Positions 1 through 7,689 of a stretch of 34,341 nucleotides of DNA are shown here, piece by piece. Made by a program: the position numbers and the translations under genes. Below the pieces are notes generated by a model. That model ran no database searches. It was not told the DNA's origin and was given only the letters and a program-made list of their open reading frames with translations. Source of the stretch: Phycisphaeraceae bacterium (GTDB lineage Bacteria > Planctomycetota > Phycisphaerae > Phycisphaerales > Phycisphaeraceae); assembly GCA_002704825.1 (NCBI GenBank), contig PAIY01000083.1, forward strand, positions 1 to 34,341, in the 5' to 3' direction. The stretch's first letter is position 1; each line of letters begins with the position of its first letter.

Positions 1-2013
1 ATGATCCGGTGTCGCGTAGACATAACCCCACTGGTCATCACTAAGCGGTTCCAACCGTGTGAGAGGCAGGAAACCTTCGGTTTGATCTGCAAACACAGCT
101 AGCGCAGGAACCGCTGCTTTGGGAGATACTTTCTCCGGGCCGAATTTGAGCTTGGGGGCAAGGTTGTAGCATATCCCCCAACTGCCTTCGACGACTTTGG
201 TGTAGTCATAGCTGTAAAACGGATAGTATGCCTTGATGCGTTCACCCTTGAGCATACCCGCAACACGCGCATGCCAGCGTGCGTGATCCGATTGGCGATC
301 TTCCGAACCATACATTGAGCGGTAGCCAAGTTCGGTGATGTAAATGTCCATGACCTTGCCATCGTTATACTTTTTCATCAGGGCACGCAGATGATCAAAC
401 GTCTGCGGGATCTTTGCTTCCTCCGGTGGCGGTGCATGATAGCCATGACAGTTGTAGGCATCGATGAACTCAAACAGTCCTTTTTCAAACAGCGGGATAT
501 TCCATGCAAAATTTTTGATCGGTGATGAGCAGCATGGCCCAGCCAGGATCGCGCCTGGATCTTCCTGATCGAGAATCGGTCGAGCACGGCGATAAATCTC
601 AACCACATCTTCTGGGTGATAGACCGGCTTGTGTATACCCGTGCCCGGCTCGTTAAGATTGATCTCCCATGCCAGATCATAGATGCGTTGCTTCATGTGC
701 TTGGCATTGTGCTTATTGACCTGGATATAGTCGCGGAAAAAGTTCATGTAGATATCCCAACTTGTCATCCCCGGCGCGACGTCCGGCGTATCGGAGATCG
801 CCCATTTGGGTCGGTTGAGATTAATGCCGAGATTGACAAAGTTTTTCGTCCATGGGTCAAAGGGTTCGGACTTTTCGATCATCGGTTTGACCCATGCTGC
901 ATAACCATCAGGACGTTCCGCAGGTTTATTGGGCTCGACCCATTTCAGACGCGTGCCTTTGAGTTTCCATGACACGCCGATGTGTTGATCCAGATTGTCA
1001 TGCGAGCCATGCAGGCCCAGGAATGCATGATCACCGACCCTTGCCATGCGCTGCCTGTTTTGCTCAATGGTCTTGGGCATCACGGCAAAGGTGCCATGCC
1101 CATCAGGCATTGAGCCCGTGGTGCGCAGACACGAACGGTCTTCGAGTTTCTTACCTTGTCCATCCACCCACCACGCCTGGATATCAAAGTAGCCTGAGTC
1201 CCGGGGTGCGTAGTCAATGGAGAACGTTCTATCCTTCAAATCACCAGCTTTGAATGTATGCTTAAAAACGACCTGATCAAAAAAGTCTCGGACTTCACAG
1301 TACAAACCGCTATCTGCAGCAGGCAATCCATCAGGACAATCAAACTGTAACGACACTGTTTTGCCCGGTTCGAAAATGTTGTTGATGGGACTGCTGGTAT
1401 GGAAATAAGCACCGTGGTCAACCGTGCGTTTGTCGTTTGAGTAGAGATAGAATGACTTGATCAAGAGTTGACGGTTTTCATAAACCGAGCCAGTGAGTTC
1501 CAGGACGCCGACTTTGTCCACGGTCAGTGACTGGCCATCCTTGGTCTTGAACTGGTCGAACCCGACCATGCGTTGGCGCATTTTCGCTTCGAGTTGCTGT
1601 GGGACAAGGACATGCTTGTAGAACTTGCCATCGGTCCCACGAATCGCCAACTGAAGCCACCATGCACCAGCGGGGTCTGCCATCGCTTCCATGACAATGC
1701 CGTCTGCCTGCGCACATTGCTTGGGATCAAGGGGTTGCTTGAGATACAAGCCAAACCACTTGCCCTTCTTTGATTCCGGATCAGCGATGTCAAAGATGAG
1801 TTGCAAGAGATTCTTGTGATCACCCTGCGTTACGCCAAAAGCGGCATGGGGTTTGACGACATTGCCCGTCTTGATGGTCACCAACTTCTGAGCAGAATCG
1901 TTGAAGGTGAGAAGGTCTGCCACCTTCGTAGCCTGTTGCGCATGAACACCGGCATGAAGCAGACAGACAATAAGCAACGGCAAAATCGTATGCCGCATCT
2001 GTGAATGAAACAT
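1..2013 (-). CDS. Secreted clan GH-A glycoside hydrolase, 3' end beyond window
   Basis: The reading frame is open from an ATG at 2013 to the left edge: 671 codons without a stop, so the C-terminus is missing. An AGGAG lies 9 nt before the ATG. The first 25 residues look like a Sec signal peptide (hydrophobic LPLLIVCLLHAGVHA, then QQ), so the product is probably exported. About 300 residues of beta-rich sequence come first, followed by a probable TIM barrel. LNEPG (E455) and YITELGY (E561) fit the acid/base and nucleophile glutamates of retaining clan GH-A enzymes. Their spacing of about 105 residues suits GH39- or GH5-like members; I cannot name the family or substrate. It follows the prepilin-like gene by 32 nt and is probably cotranscribed with it and the LacI regulator. 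Seen: motifs, signal, RBS. Inferred: family and secretion. Confidence 0.8.
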   Translation of the reverse strand, partial: MFHSQMRHTILPLLIVCLLHAGVHAQQATKVADLLTFNDSAQKLVTIKTGNVVKPHAAFGVTQGDHKNLLQLIFDIADPESKKGKWFGLYLKQPLDPKQCAQADGIVMEAMADPAGAWWLQLAIRGTDGKFYKHVLVPQQLEAKMRQRMVGFDQFKTKDGQSLTVDKVGVLELTGSVYENRQLLIKSFYLYSNDKRTVDHGAYFHTSSPINNIFEPGKTVSLQFDCPDGLPAADSGLYCEVRDFFDQVVFKHTFKAGDLKDRTFSIDYAPRDSGYFDIQAWWVDGQGKKLEDRSCLRTTGSMPDGHGTFAVMPKTIEQNRQRMARVGDHAFLGLHGSHDNLDQHIGVSWKLKGTRLKWVEPNKPAERPDGYAAWVKPMIEKSEPFDPWTKNFVNLGINLNRPKWAISDTPDVAPGMTSWDIYMNFFRDYIQVNKHNAKHMKQRIYDLAWEINLNEPGTGIHKPVYHPEDVVEIYRRARPILDQEDPGAILAGPCCSSPIKNFAWNIPLFEKGLFEFIDAYNCHGYHAPPPEEAKIPQTFDHLRALMKKYNDGKVMDIYITELGYRSMYGSEDRQSDHARWHARVAGMLKGERIKAYYPFYSYDYTKVVEGSWGICYNLAPKLKFGPEKVSPKAAVPALAVFADQTEGFLPLTRLEPLSDDQWGYVYATPDH

Positions 2014-2045
2014 GGATCAAAGCTCCTGAAAGTTGCGTGAATGGA

Positions 2046-2768
2046 TCAGTTCCAATCCGATTCCATCCAAGGAAATTTGTGATAAAACGTCGACCACGTC
2101 TTCCCCAGCTCTTGAACCTGCGCCGTTCGACCGTGACCATCGACAAAGAAGATGTTGGCAGCCTTACCCGGATGGCGATAGGAAACCATTGAGCCGGTGG
2201 TGAGTCTGGCCGAACCAATAATGCGGTTGTCACTCCATGTGCGTTTGGCCTGACCGTCACCGAGTACCAGAATCTGGCTCGGATGTTTCACGTCAGTCAG
2301 TTTCCGCCAACCCGGCCAAAGATCCTGGCCGAGTCCATAGTTGTTGTAACCAATCCCGCTGTACGCGGTCGAAGGCGCATCCAATGGAATCAACGTCGGG
2401 CACTTGAATGAATCAGGTAATGGTGATGAATCACTGAACCAATGATCGGGACTCACACCGGGGACCGGTACTTCTTCGTTGATGTATCGCTTGAGTAAAT
2501 CGTTCCAGTAATAACGTCCGCCACTGGGTGTACTGACACTGATCTTGTGAATCGGGAAGTGGCCCTTGTGATCGTTGAGGTACATCGTCATGCACAGGGA
2601 CACTTGTTTTTCATTATTCAGACAACTGATTGCCATGGCTGAATCGCGTGCTTTTTTGAGTGCCGGTAACAAAATCGAAATCAGCAGCGAGACGATTGAG
2701 ATGACCACCAGCAATTCGATCAACGTAAATCCACTGCGAAGGCGAGATGAATCCATGTCGTGCTTCAT
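2046..2768 (-). CDS. Prepilin-like protein with N-terminal methylation motif
   Basis: 240 residues. The N-terminus SGFTLIELLVVIS is a type IV prepilin/pseudopilin leader: cleavage is expected between G13 and F14, with the conserved E18 five residues on, then one hydrophobic helix to about residue 36. The C-terminus carries H199-x10-DG (D210), close to the 'prepilin-type processing-associated H-X9-DG' motif of planctomycetes but one residue longer. Such proteins are membrane-inserted and exposed outside; their individual roles are mostly unknown. It lies 32 nt upstream of a secreted glycoside hydrolase and 56 nt downstream of a LacI regulator, all on one strand, suggesting a sugar-responsive surface function. 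GGAG precedes the ATG by about 6 nt; an internal ATG at codon 5 is possible. The same gene order recurs near 24-25 kb. Confidence 0.85.
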   Translation of the reverse strand: MKHDMDSSRLRSGFTLIELLVVISIVSLLISILLPALKKARDSAMAISCLNNEKQVSLCMTMYLNDHKGHFPIHKISVSTPSGGRYYWNDLLKRYINEEVPVPGVSPDHWFSDSSPLPDSFKCPTLIPLDAPSTAYSGIGYNNYGLGQDLWPGWRKLTDVKHPSQILVLGDGQAKRTWSDNRIIGSARLTTGSMVSYRHPGKAANIFFVDGHGRTAQVQELGKTWSTFYHKFPWMESDWN

Positions 2769-2824
2769 GAGATAACTCCAACAATCAAGACCAGCTCAAT
2801 GACGAAAACCCTGTATTTCACGGG

Positions 2825-3862
2825 TTATTTTGACTTCAAAGGTGCACAGGATTGTCGCACGACCAATTCCGGCTTAAGGCAAATGCTCTGTGGTTGACCT
2901 TCGGGGAACTTGCCCGCCATGCGATCAAACATCATGGTGACCGCCCGTTTACCAACCTCTTCGGGAAATTGCTTGACACTGGTTAAAGCAGGTGTGACCA
3001 GCGAAGCAAAACGCATGTCCGCAAAACCGACCACCGACAGATCTCCGGGGATTGATAGGCCAAACGCTGCAGCAGCCTGATACACGGCCATGGCCAAAAG
3101 ATCCGACGAAACAAAAATCGCGGTCGGTCGGTCTTTGGCAGACAACAGTCGACGGGCCTGATCCAGTCCACACAGATGATCCGGGTCCACTTCGACGACC
3201 GGCGTTAAGCCGCGATCGCGCATCGCCTGTTCATAGCCCTGTCGACGAAGCGCCCAGGTGCTGAAATTCGACGGCCCGGTGATATGCGCGATACGACGGT
3301 GCCCCAACTCAAAAAGATAGTCCATCACCTGATGCGCCCCATCCAAGTCATCAATGCCAACGAAATCAACATTCGTCCCCGGCAGGCGACGGTCGACACT
3401 GACCATCGGCAGCGATGGCATCCACGGTTCTCGAATCGCATCATCCGGCGTTCGGTCTTCCATCGGGCAGATGATGATGCCATCGACACGATGTTCGACA
3501 AAGCGCTGAAGCAGTTGCAGTTCATTGGTCACTTCAGGCCGCTGGGGGTCAATTTTTCGCCCGTGAACCGTCAAGGCAAGATGATCGCGGTCAAAGAGTT
3601 CTTCCTGAATCCCCATGAGAATCTTGGAATGAACTTCCTGTGATGATTTGAGAAGCACGCCAACGGTCTGGGTCTTGCCGGACTGAATGGCGTGGACCAG
3701 GCGGTTGGGTCGGTAGTCCAAATCCTTGGCCACCTTGAGTACGCGTTTCCGCGTCTTGTCGGAGACCTGCGCCTTGTTTGAGAGCACCCGGGAGACCGTG
3801 CCAATGGACACCGATGCTTCCTGGGCAATGCGTTTGAGCTGGATTGTGTTACCCGATGCCAT
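2825..3862 (-). CDS. LacI-family transcriptional regulator, probably autoregulated
   Basis: 345 residues from the preferred ATG at 3862, which has GGAG six nt upstream. The frame is open to an ATG at 3895, but that codon lies inside a perfect palindrome at the predicted transcription start, so I reject it. Residues 8-28 form the LacI helix-turn-helix (RIAQEASVSIGTVSRVL), followed by the hinge helix region YRPN and a type I periplasmic-binding-like effector domain (GVLLKSS, VDGIIICP, GHRRIAHITG, SVVGFADM). It should bind a palindromic operator and release it on binding a sugar. The first gene of a unit with the prepilin and the glycoside hydrolase, it probably controls both and itself. The effector sugar is not readable from sequence. 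Confidence 0.9.
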   Translation of the reverse strand: MASGNTIQLKRIAQEASVSIGTVSRVLSNKAQVSDKTRKRVLKVAKDLDYRPNRLVHAIQSGKTQTVGVLLKSSQEVHSKILMGIQEELFDRDHLALTVHGRKIDPQRPEVTNELQLLQRFVEHRVDGIIICPMEDRTPDDAIREPWMPSLPMVSVDRRLPGTNVDFVGIDDLDGAHQVMDYLFELGHRRIAHITGPSNFSTWALRRQGYEQAMRDRGLTPVVEVDPDHLCGLDQARRLLSAKDRPTAIFVSSDLLAMAVYQAAAAFGLSIPGDLSVVGFADMRFASLVTPALTSVKQFPEEVGKRAVTMMFDRMAGKFPEGQPQSICLKPELVVRQSCAPLKSK

Positions 3863-3877
3863 GTCGTCTCCAGAGTC

Positions 3878-3905
3878 GCGCAAATACTTGCGCAAGTATT
3901 TGCGC
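3878..3905. promoter_or_regulatory. Perfect 28-bp palindromic operator
   Basis: Two 14-bp arms, GCGCAAATACTTGC and its exact reverse complement, meet without a spacer at a central CG step, as LacI-family operators do. It begins two bases after the -10 box and so should cover the transcription start of the LacI gene. I infer autorepression. No second full copy was seen in the window. Confidence 0.75.
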
Positions 3906-3907
3906 TA

Positions 3908-3935
3908 ATCATAGGCAGCGAAATTGGCCAGTCAA
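3908..3935 (-). promoter_or_regulatory. Sigma-70 promoter of the LacI-prepilin-hydrolase unit
   Basis: On the minus strand, TTGACT (3930-3935), a 16-nt spacer and TATGAT (3908-3913). Both boxes match the consensus at five of six positions. The 28-bp palindrome follows immediately downstream. Confidence 0.7.
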
Positions 3936-4046
3936 GGATTTTGATTACAGGTTATTGGCAATTGCCCAAAACGCTGCTGAGACAACTTGAGATAACCGAC
4001 ACAAAATCAATGTGTTAAACAAAACATGGCAAATAGCAATTGAAGC

Positions 4047-4063
4047 ATGATCCGTCGGATCAT
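4047..4063 (-). other. Short hairpin overlapping the GHL6 stop codon
   Basis: ATGATCC and GGATCAT pair across a GTC loop and include the TGA stop of the upstream hydrolase gene. No U-tract follows on the minus strand, so it is at best a weak or Rho-assisted 3' end signal. Confidence 0.3.
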
Positions 4064-6024
4064 GGCGTGATCTGGATGATCTCATGGAGTTCCAAACGCG
4101 GAATGACGACGTGCAGCTTGCCAGCTTCGAATGACACGTCATCAATTTCGCGATCACCGGGTTGCAGACGCACCTGCTGAGGGGCTTTGTCAAGCGTGAC
4201 ATCAATGACCAAGGGGCCCAGGGGCGGCAGTTCGTCAAACGTGTAGCAGTTTTGATCCGCGTGGTTGCCAGTGGAATTGATGAGGTTGATCATCAGTTCA
4301 TCGCCCTGCTGATTCACAGCCACATCGACATGGTGCGAGCCCTGTACCTTCACCATGGGATCGAGGAACAGTCGCTTGAGCATGTCGCCCATCACATCAC
4401 GGGCAGCGGTGGTCCGCGCGGTCGCATAACGTTTGCCAAGGTCCATGTGGATCGCAGCGATCAGTCCCTTACCCATCGGCCGGATGGTGCAGGCTGGTGT
4501 TTGGGCCTCCAACGGTTCATTACGTGGGTAAAACCAATGCGTCACCTCAACGTCATCTTTAACCACTGTGACATCCATCACCGGTGTCTGGAAGTTACCC
4601 ATGATGCCAGCCTGCGTTTGAACGTAGCGTGTCTGATCTTCAACGCGATCGGCTGTGACGCCGAGTTCCTCTGCAAAATGTGCGACACTGTTGGGACCGA
4701 TGAGCAGTAACTTGCCACCCTTGTGGACATACTCAACCAAGCGCGTTTTCATCTCCAGGCTGATGTGTTTCCACTCGCCATAGACCAGCAAGGGGAAACG
4801 CTCGATGTCCTCTTCCAACTGCCAGGGCAAGGGAATTTGCACTGCGTATTGGTTATCCAGAATATTGCGAAGATGTCCTTCCATCGGTTCAAAGAATCCT
4901 CCCCATGGGCAGAACAGCGCATCGGGTTGGCGGTAATAGGTTTCACTGCTGAGGATCAAACCGACTTGCGGGATCGGTGTTGCACGATGACAACTCGCCT
5001 GACGTTGACGGCAGAAGTCGATCATCCCCTTGGCCACCTGCATCTGCCATTCGTAAATCGATCCGTCACGTTTCTGCGTGAAATAAGCCTGAAACCCGCC
5101 GCCCATCGCAAGCACCGCAGCAGCTTCCTGACATAGCTGGATCACCGATTTGGTACTCGAATCCCCCTTGGCCCAACGTCCGTTAAAAGCCCATGCCATC
5201 AGGTCCCACGGGCGGGGCTGGCCTTCCATGATCCGTGCTTCAAGACACGCGCGGTTAAAGCCGTTGGTGGGTGTGACATCGCCGGAAATAAAATCGACAT
5301 CCAACGTCGCCTTCTCTGGCATGTGACCAGAGAACGCCCAGTTACTTGCGATTTCAAAGTCAGGATTCGTCTTGCGGAGTTCGGAGATGTAATGTGCGAC
5401 GTAATCACGAAAGCCCTGGCGATGAAACTGTTGACAGGCGAACCAATCCGGATCGTCCTTATCGGTTGGGAACGTTTTTTGGCCAGTTGATTTTTGCCAG
5501 GCTTTCAGCGCATGCTCCGAGTAATCCATGGTCAGGCCCCAACATTCGCCGTCGATCCAGACACCATCGACGTGATACACATCGGTCAACTCGCGGAACA
5601 TGGGGATGAGAATTTCATCGACATAGGGACCAAAGACCGACGTGGAACCATTTTTATGTGGCTTACCGTCTTGATCAAGCGATGCCCAATCCGGGTGATC
5701 ACTGGCTACTTTCTCGTCGATGACACCTGAGTAATGCATGTACAGACTCACACCTGCTTCCTCGGTCGCCTGGCGCCAGAGTTTGAGCGGGTCCTGCGTG
5801 AATCCCGGTGCGGGGGTGCCGACTTTGGTGGGATAGCTGGCATAGCCCGGATGCCCTTTGCAATCACACTGCACGTAGTCCGGCTTGGTCAACGCAAGCA
5901 TGTTCTTGAGCATGTCCAGCGTCACGGTCTTGCCAACCTGCGTGCAATCCGTGCGGGCATGAAAGTCAAAATGAAGTCCGACAAAACTCTCGGAACGTTT
6001 GAGTCGTTTGGGATGTGATGACAT
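4060..6024 (-). CDS. GHL6/GH151-like glycoside hydrolase (putative alpha-L-fucosidase)
   Basis: 654 residues from the ATG at 6024, which has GGAG 10 nt upstream. The frame extends to a TTG at 6114 lacking an RBS, so the shorter start is preferred. Residues 15-115 match the 'hypothetical glycosyl hydrolase 6' signature (VGLHFDFHA, DCKGHPGYASYPTKVG, YMHYSGVIDEK, HPDWA). VDGVWIDGECWG puts D158 where GH29/GH151-type fucosidases carry the nucleophile. Residues about 355-450 (VGLILSS, KGGKLLLIGP) resemble the beta-galactosidase trimerisation/amidotransferase-like domain, with a C-terminal beta domain. No signal peptide is visible, so it is probably cytoplasmic. It begins 106 nt after ablB and might be read from the same transcript, though the functions differ. 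Fucosidase activity is inferred from family resemblance only. Confidence 0.75.
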   Translation of the reverse strand: MSSHPKRLKRSESFVGLHFDFHARTDCTQVGKTVTLDMLKNMLALTKPDYVQCDCKGHPGYASYPTKVGTPAPGFTQDPLKLWRQATEEAGVSLYMHYSGVIDEKVASDHPDWASLDQDGKPHKNGSTSVFGPYVDEILIPMFRELTDVYHVDGVWIDGECWGLTMDYSEHALKAWQKSTGQKTFPTDKDDPDWFACQQFHRQGFRDYVAHYISELRKTNPDFEIASNWAFSGHMPEKATLDVDFISGDVTPTNGFNRACLEARIMEGQPRPWDLMAWAFNGRWAKGDSSTKSVIQLCQEAAAVLAMGGGFQAYFTQKRDGSIYEWQMQVAKGMIDFCRQRQASCHRATPIPQVGLILSSETYYRQPDALFCPWGGFFEPMEGHLRNILDNQYAVQIPLPWQLEEDIERFPLLVYGEWKHISLEMKTRLVEYVHKGGKLLLIGPNSVAHFAEELGVTADRVEDQTRYVQTQAGIMGNFQTPVMDVTVVKDDVEVTHWFYPRNEPLEAQTPACTIRPMGKGLIAAIHMDLGKRYATARTTAARDVMGDMLKRLFLDPMVKVQGSHHVDVAVNQQGDELMINLINSTGNHADQNCYTFDELPPLGPLVIDVTLDKAPQQVRLQPGDREIDDVSFEAGKLHVVIPRLELHEIIQITP

Positions 6025-6130
6025 GACAAAGGGTCTCCAGAATTGGGGGTCTATTCCACCATCTGAGCCGCAAATGTCAATGCGAAATCCGTAGATATTC
6101 TGATTTTGGGACAATAAGTCTCAACAGGCA

Positions 6131-6997
6131 TCAAGCCAGTGACTTGTACCAGACGTTCATGTCTTCGAATCCGCCAGCAATGTTGGTGTTATTGATGAGT
6201 TGCCCGCCGAAGACATAGCCCATGCGAGCGAAGGTGATGTTCATGCCAAAGCTCGGGGCGCGGGCGATGGTGTAGGCGGTCTTGATGCCGTAACCGGGCA
6301 TGGCATCTTCCATGGCGTGAAGCAGGACGGTGGCCAAAGCTTTGCCACGTTCCTCAGGGCGTGTCGCAAAGTCGGTCATCTCGGCACTGGCGCTGCTGCG
6401 ATCCATTTCCGAGGAAGCCAATGCCACGAGTTTGCCATCCTGATTCCAGACGCCGAAGTAAGCCACATGCGACTTCATGGTTTGGAGCAGGTAGGCCGGA
6501 TCATCAATGGGGAAGGGGTAAGTCGGGAAGACTTCAGCATAAACCTCAGCCATCACATCCACATCCGATTCGGTGCAAAGACGCATGGTATAACCCTCGG
6601 GCAAGGTGCGTTTCTCACCCCCCTGCCGACGACTGCGACAGGCTTCGAGGACTTCGCTATTGCGCGACAGGTACGCGGACTTGCGGCGTTTGTCTGCCAG
6701 GAAGCGACTCATGAAAAGTGCGTCGCCCTTGTCCTGATAGAAACCGGGGATGGAGGCTTCAAGTGCAAAACCGGCTTTGGCAAATTCCTGGCGGGCAATC
6801 CCGGGAATCTTGGTGAAGATCTTTGAGTAGCCTTGCTCTTTAGCCAATCCGACCAATTGCTCGGGCAATTCATGTCGATCAGCCGGATCGAGTTTCATGA
6901 GATAAACCCGATCATTCATTTTGCCATGCTGGATGGTGGAATGTCCGATGTTTTCGATGGTGTCAGTATGCATATCCATGGTTGGTGTATCAGTCAT
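6131..6997 (-). CDS. ablB: Beta-lysine N6-acetyltransferase (AblB/YodP type)
   Basis: 288 residues. It transfers acetyl from acetyl-CoA to beta-lysine, giving the compatible solute N-epsilon-acetyl-beta-lysine. Family signatures are easy to see: STIQHGKMNDRVYLMKL near the N-terminus, KIFTKIPG, EASIPGFYQDKGDALFMSRF, FPTYPFPIDDPAYLL, and in the GNAT half EMTDFATRPEERGKALATVLL (acetyl-CoA loop), TIARAPSFGMN, and a C-terminal MNVWYKSL. Length is typical. Its ATG overlaps the ATPase stop in an ATGA (6994-6997), implying translational coupling. With ablA, a fused permease and an ATPase upstream on the same strand, it completes the osmolyte operon. The assignment is firm; the role under salt stress is known for the family and inferred here. 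Confidence 0.93.
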   Translation of the reverse strand: MTDTPTMDMHTDTIENIGHSTIQHGKMNDRVYLMKLDPADRHELPEQLVGLAKEQGYSKIFTKIPGIARQEFAKAGFALEASIPGFYQDKGDALFMSRFLADKRRKSAYLSRNSEVLEACRSRRQGGEKRTLPEGYTMRLCTESDVDVMAEVYAEVFPTYPFPIDDPAYLLQTMKSHVAYFGVWNQDGKLVALASSEMDRSSASAEMTDFATRPEERGKALATVLLHAMEDAMPGYGIKTAYTIARAPSFGMNITFARMGYVFGGQLINNTNIAGGFEDMNVWYKSLA

Positions 6998-7689
6998 GAT
7001 GTGGGTTGTTGTACCTGCTGGAGTATATCTGCGACATTACCGGTCGCCTGAATTTCACCTTGGGAGAGGTACACGCCATGCGAGGCGACCATCTCGGCGA
7101 ACGGTAAGTCATGGGTCACAATGATAAAACTGGTTTCACTGGAAAGCTCCGTCAGCCAGGCAGCAAAGTCCTGCGTGGTCTGGGCATCAAGTGCTGATGT
7201 GGGCTCGTCCAGCAACATGTAACTGGGTTGAAGCATCAACCCGCGAGCGATGGCAACGCGCTGTGCCTGCCCGCCGGAGATCTGCGCGGGGTAACGATCC
7301 GCCAGATCACCGATGCCCAGTCGTTCAAGCATTTCCCGCGCTTGCTTGCGAGCATCGGATAAAGACGTGCCAAACACTTTCTCCGGCGCCAGCGTGAGAT
7401 TACGCAAGACCGACAGATGCGGGAACAGATTCAGCCGCTGGAAGACCACGCCAAGGGTGTGACGAAATTCCAACGCGGTCATGTCCGCGATGTTCTTGTC
7501 ATCAATGTGAATCGAGCCGGACGTGGGCGTGAGAAAACGTGCGATGCAGTTAAGCAACGTCGTCTTCCCCGAGCCACTTTGCCCGAGTACTGCAAAGACA
7601 TTCTCCCGCGGGAACTGCACGGATAACTGCTTGAGTGCCGGCTCATCGGCATTGGGATACGTGTAAATCAGATCACGAATTTCAATCAC
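6994..7689 (-). CDS. Polar amino-acid ABC transporter ATPase (GlnQ type)
   Basis: 231 residues from a GTG at 7689 that overlaps the 3' end of the permease gene by 8 nt, with a G-rich AGAGGGGG upstream. The frame is open to an ATG at 7734, but that would extend the protein into the permease coding region and add a non-family N-terminus. Visible motifs: Walker A GQSGSGKTT (36-44), Q-loop Q84, signature SGGQ (138-141), Walker B MLLDEPTSALD with D161-E162, and the switch histidine in VTHD (H193). It energises the fused binding-protein/permease encoded just upstream. Between ablA and ablB, the likeliest substrate is lysine, but this is inferred from position only. Confidence 0.92.
   Translation of the reverse strand: MIEIRDLIYTYPNADEPALKQLSVQFPRENVFAVLGQSGSGKTTLLNCIARFLTPTSGSIHIDDKNIADMTALEFRHTLGVVFQRLNLFPHLSVLRNLTLAPEKVFGTSLSDARKQAREMLERLGIGDLADRYPAQISGGQAQRVAIARGLMLQPSYMLLDEPTSALDAQTTQDFAAWLTELSSETSFIIVTHDLPFAEMVASHGVYLSQGEIQATGNVADILQQVQQPTS

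Noticed and set aside
616-1823. Several ORFs of 60-120 codons on both strands
   Set aside because: They overlap the continuous 671-codon hydrolase frame, which has a signal peptide and catalytic motifs.
3863-3895. Longer start of the first LacI gene
   Set aside because: It would begin inside the 28-bp operator at the transcription start, whereas ATG 3862 has a good RBS.
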